Source of the DNA: Flavobacteriaceae bacterium NBU2977
GTDB lineage: Bacteria > Bacteroidota > Bacteroidia > Flavobacteriales > Flavobacteriaceae
Length of the DNA stretch: 64,000 nt
Direction: 5' to 3'
Assembly (NCBI GenBank): GCA_019931105.1
Contig: JAIOUW010000001.1
Location: 124,001-188,000 of the forward strand
The first letter of the stretch is position 1. The number at the start of each line of letters is the position of its first letter. Made by a program: the position numbers and the translations under genes. This document shows, in pieces, positions 61,882 to 64,000 of the stretch. The notes beneath the pieces were generated by a model, which was not told where the DNA came from, searched no databases, and was given only the letters and a program-made list of their open reading frames with translations.

Positions 61882-61984
61882 GTTAAAGAACTTTTAGGTA
61901 TGGCCATGTTTTTCAAGGCAAAAATAACAATCTATTTTCTAAACAGAACCAGAACCTATCATTTATGTTATATATTTTATAACA

Positions 61985-62013
61985 TTTGCTTTTGCCCCAA
62001 ACCATTATCTTTG
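61985..62013 (+). promoter_or_regulatory. promoter of the ABC exporter gene
   Basis: TTTG at 61985-61988 and TATCTTTG at 62006-62013 with 17 bp between; the ATG at 62058 is 44 bp downstream. It lies in the divergent region between nusB and the exporter gene. The -7 is exact; the spacing is slightly short. Confidence 0.5.
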
Positions 62014-62057
62014 GCATTTGCGAAAACGCTTCGAACCACATTGGCCAAATATAGGGT

Positions 62058-63812
62058 ATGAAAGAACTAAAACACGTCAATAAGTATTTCAAAAAATATT
62101 GGTTCAAATTGTTGATGGGCATAGTAATAACCATCATCGCACGCGTTTTTACCCTTGTTATGCCCTCATACGTGAATAAATCGATAAGTGTTGTCGAAAA
62201 TTTTATGGGCGGAAAAATCGCTGAATCCTTGGCGAGGGAACAACTACTTCAGTATATTTTGATAATAGTGGGGGCGGCTTTGCTGTCTGGTTTCTTCACC
62301 TTTCTTATGCGCCAGACCATAATCAATGTTTCGAGATATATCGAGTACGACCTCAAGAACGAGGTTTTCGATCATTATCAATTCTTGAGCCTTGATTTTT
62401 ACAAGAAGAACAGAACGGGCGATTTGATGAACCGTATCAGCGAAGATGTCGGCCAAGTGCGCATGTATGCCGGCCCAGCATTAATGTACGGTATCAATAC
62501 GATCACCCTATTTGCCTGTATCATCCCCATCATGTTCTTTACCGCGCCTAAGTTGGCCGCCTACGCCTTGATTCCATTGCCGATTCTTTCGGTACTAATC
62601 TATCAAATAAGCCGGATCATTCACCGGCGCAGTACAAAAGTGCAAGAATTTTTATCGACCCTTTCGACATTTACACAAGAGACCTTTTCAGGGGTTTCGG
62701 TAATCAAGGCCTATGCCTTGGAACCACGGATCAATTCTGAGGTCGGTGTGCTTGCCCTAGAAGGAAAGAACAGGAGTATGGATCTTGCCAAGGTAAACGC
62801 CTGGTTCTTTCCGCTGATGGTACTGATGATAGGGATCAGCAATATTTTTGTTATCTATATCGGGGGAAGACAGTATCTAAATGGCGAAATAGCCTCTGTC
62901 GGTGTCATTGCTGAATTTATACTCTATGTAAACATGTTGACATGGCCAGTGGCCATTGTCGGATGGCTCACATCGATAGTACAGCGGGCGGAAGCATCAC
63001 AGAAAAGGATCAACGAATTTCTAAAGGAAAAACCTTCGATTACCAATAATGTTGCCGAAACGACTCCGATCAAGGGCAAGATCGAGTTCAAAAACGTGTC
63101 GTTCACATATAATGATACCAATATCACTGCACTGAAAAACATTTCCTTTGTCGTCAACGAGGGTGAAACCGTGGCCATTTTAGGTAAGACCGGAGCAGGA
63201 AAATCCACGATACTTGACTTGACGGCAAGGCTTTATGACGTCGATTCAGGAGAAATTCTAGTAGACGATGTGCCCATTAAAGAATTAAACCTTGAAAGTC
63301 TTCGGGGCAATATAGGTGCCGTACCGCAAGATGCCTTTCTGTTTTCCGATTCGATCAAGAACAACATTAAGTTCGGCAAAGAAAACGCCAGTGAATCTGA
63401 AGTAATTGAAGCCGCCAAAAACGCCGTGGTCCATGAAAATATTATGGGCTTTTCGAAACAGTACGATACGGTTTTGGGCGAAAGGGGAATCACCTTGAGC
63501 GGCGGACAAAAACAGCGGGTCTCGATCGCAAGGGCCTTGATAAAAGAGCCCCAGGTCTACCTATTCGATGATTGCCTTTCTGCGGTGGATACCGAGACCG
63601 AGGAAGAAATTTTGAACAATCTTAAAAAGGCCTCAAAAAATCGTACGACGCTTATCGTCAGCCATAGGGTCTCTTCGGCCAAAAATGCCGATAAGATCCT
63701 GATACTTGATGACGGAAAATTGCTTCAAGAGGGCACACATGAAGAACTGAACGATGTAGATGGTTATTACAGTGAACTTTATCGCAATCAGCTTTCGGAG
63801 AAAGAAAACTGA
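62058..63812 (+). CDS. ABC exporter, fused permease and ATPase (MsbA-like)
   Basis: A 584-residue half transporter: six transmembrane helices (1-~310; type 1 exporter fold) followed by a nucleotide-binding domain with Walker A ILGKTGAGKST, Q-loop PQDAFLF, signature LSGGQKQRVSIARAL, Walker B VYLFDDCLSAVD and switch His in IVSHRVSSAKNADKI. It should act as a homodimer or with a partner half-transporter to export lipids, peptides or drugs. The Walker B Asp-Asp-Cys replaces the usual catalytic Asp-Glu: Glu is absent (DDC), which suggests a degenerate site and possibly a heterodimer with another half-transporter. Confidence 0.93.
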   Translation: MKELKHVNKYFKKYWFKLLMGIVITIIARVFTLVMPSYVNKSISVVENFMGGKIAESLAREQLLQYILIIVGAALLSGFFTFLMRQTIINVSRYIEYDLKNEVFDHYQFLSLDFYKKNRTGDLMNRISEDVGQVRMYAGPALMYGINTITLFACIIPIMFFTAPKLAAYALIPLPILSVLIYQISRIIHRRSTKVQEFLSTLSTFTQETFSGVSVIKAYALEPRINSEVGVLALEGKNRSMDLAKVNAWFFPLMVLMIGISNIFVIYIGGRQYLNGEIASVGVIAEFILYVNMLTWPVAIVGWLTSIVQRAEASQKRINEFLKEKPSITNNVAETTPIKGKIEFKNVSFTYNDTNITALKNISFVVNEGETVAILGKTGAGKSTILDLTARLYDVDSGEILVDDVPIKELNLESLRGNIGAVPQDAFLFSDSIKNNIKFGKENASESEVIEAAKNAVVHENIMGFSKQYDTVLGERGITLSGGQKQRVSIARALIKEPQVYLFDDCLSAVDTETEEEILNNLKKASKNRTTLIVSHRVSSAKNADKILILDDGKLLQEGTHEELNDVDGYYSELYRNQLSEKEN

Positions 63813-63892
63813 AAAATTGTTGCTCCATAAGCATTTTTTTTTCATTTTTGATAGAATAATTCCTCACCGTTAGGAACCATATACAACACAAA

Positions 63893-64000
63893 ATGGGCGA
63901 TAGAGATTTAATGGATCAAGAAGAGATTTATTCGAAAGTTTTAAGGGCGGGAAGAAGAACATATTTCTTCGACGTAAGAAGCACAAAGGCCGGTGATTAT
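63893..64000 (+). CDS. DUF3276/PUR-alpha-like nucleic-acid-binding protein (5' part)
   Basis: The first 36 codons of a gene that leaves the right edge. MGDRDLMDQEEIYSKVLRAG and RRTYFFDVRSTKAGDY match the start of the Bacteroidota PUR-alpha (DUF3276) family of small ssDNA/RNA-binding proteins. It starts 80 bp after the exporter gene. Confidence 0.88.
   Translation, partial: MGDRDLMDQEEIYSKVLRAGRRTYFFDVRSTKAGDY

Noticed and set aside
61919-61926. -7-like TATTTTTG on the minus strand upstream of nusB
   Set aside because: The AT-rich run makes a chance match likely and there is no -33 partner within range.

Overview
This window is chromosomal DNA of a marine-type flavobacterium (Bacteroidota, Flavobacteriaceae, close in style to Maribacter, Zobellia or Arenibacter). 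The assignment rests on several signs read from the sequence: type IX secretion sorting domains (three type B, one type A), Bacteroidota-specific families (DUF5606, long NusB next to a DUF1573 lipoprotein and YajC, DUF3276/PUR-alpha), promoters of the Bacteroidota form TTTG ~ TAnnTTTG rather than E. coli form, and little use of Shine-Dalgarno sequences. Most of the window is ordinary core genome. No tRNA, rRNA, CRISPR array or intact insertion sequence was seen.

Layout. 1-1.1 kb: 3' end of a GH20 hexosaminidase and a decayed polysaccharide-deacetylase-like lipoprotein. 1.1-3.5 kb: DUF5606, def and ruvX against dapD. 3.6-7.4 kb: lipopolysaccharide/glycan glycosyltransferases (three GT2, one GT9), then a Sua5/TsaC gene and a CCA-adding enzyme. 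9.4-15.1 kb: heme A synthase, a pRiA4b ORF-3-like protein, a nucleoid-associated protein, a kinase-like protein of unknown role and an ABC exporter pair. 15.1-20.8 kb: three tandem secreted proteins with T9SS type B sorting domains. 20.8-33.6 kb: uvrB, an M20 peptidase, Hsp20, TerB-like and DUF1456 proteins, sucC, a Lon-N-domain protein, lysA, a thioredoxin-like protein and an M1 aminopeptidase.

33.6-37.8 kb is the accessory part: an AT-rich NACHT NTPase gene of the kind found in bacterial NLR-related phage defence, bracketed by inverted TTGGCAGC ends; a frameshifted DUF1801 pseudogene; a 144-bp MITE-like element; a NUMOD4/HNH endonuclease-like gene; a small exported protein; and a ~70-bp dispersed repeat that lies just upstream of two of these genes. 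37.9-43.5 kb: a PhoX/DUF839 protein with six 144-bp calcium-binding (MopE-type) repeats, a methyltransferase, and a BACON-propeller lipoprotein. 

43.6-47.6 kb: guaB, then a probable transcription unit porin > periplasmic FMN-binding protein > four-helix membrane protein. Its promoter is bracketed by two nearly identical 23-25 bp palindromes that look like a Fur-type operator pair. 48-52.8 kb: a three-gene unit (DUF1080 hydrolase, a cupredoxin/dehydrogenase-propeller/HEAT fusion, an FG-GAP protein), probably acting on oxidised sugars in the periplasm. 53-64 kb: HMG-CoA lyase, LysE exporter, Dabb protein, pyrD, pepT, a DUF1801/YdeI protein, a Tat-exported Gfo/Idh oxidoreductase, yajC-DUF1573-nusB, an ABC exporter, and the 5' end of a DUF3276 gene.

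The candidates most worth follow-up are the NACHT cassette with its boundary repeats, the operator-controlled porin/FMN/membrane module, the cupredoxin-dehydrogenase fusion operon, and the divergent kinase-like protein at 12.2-13.3 kb.
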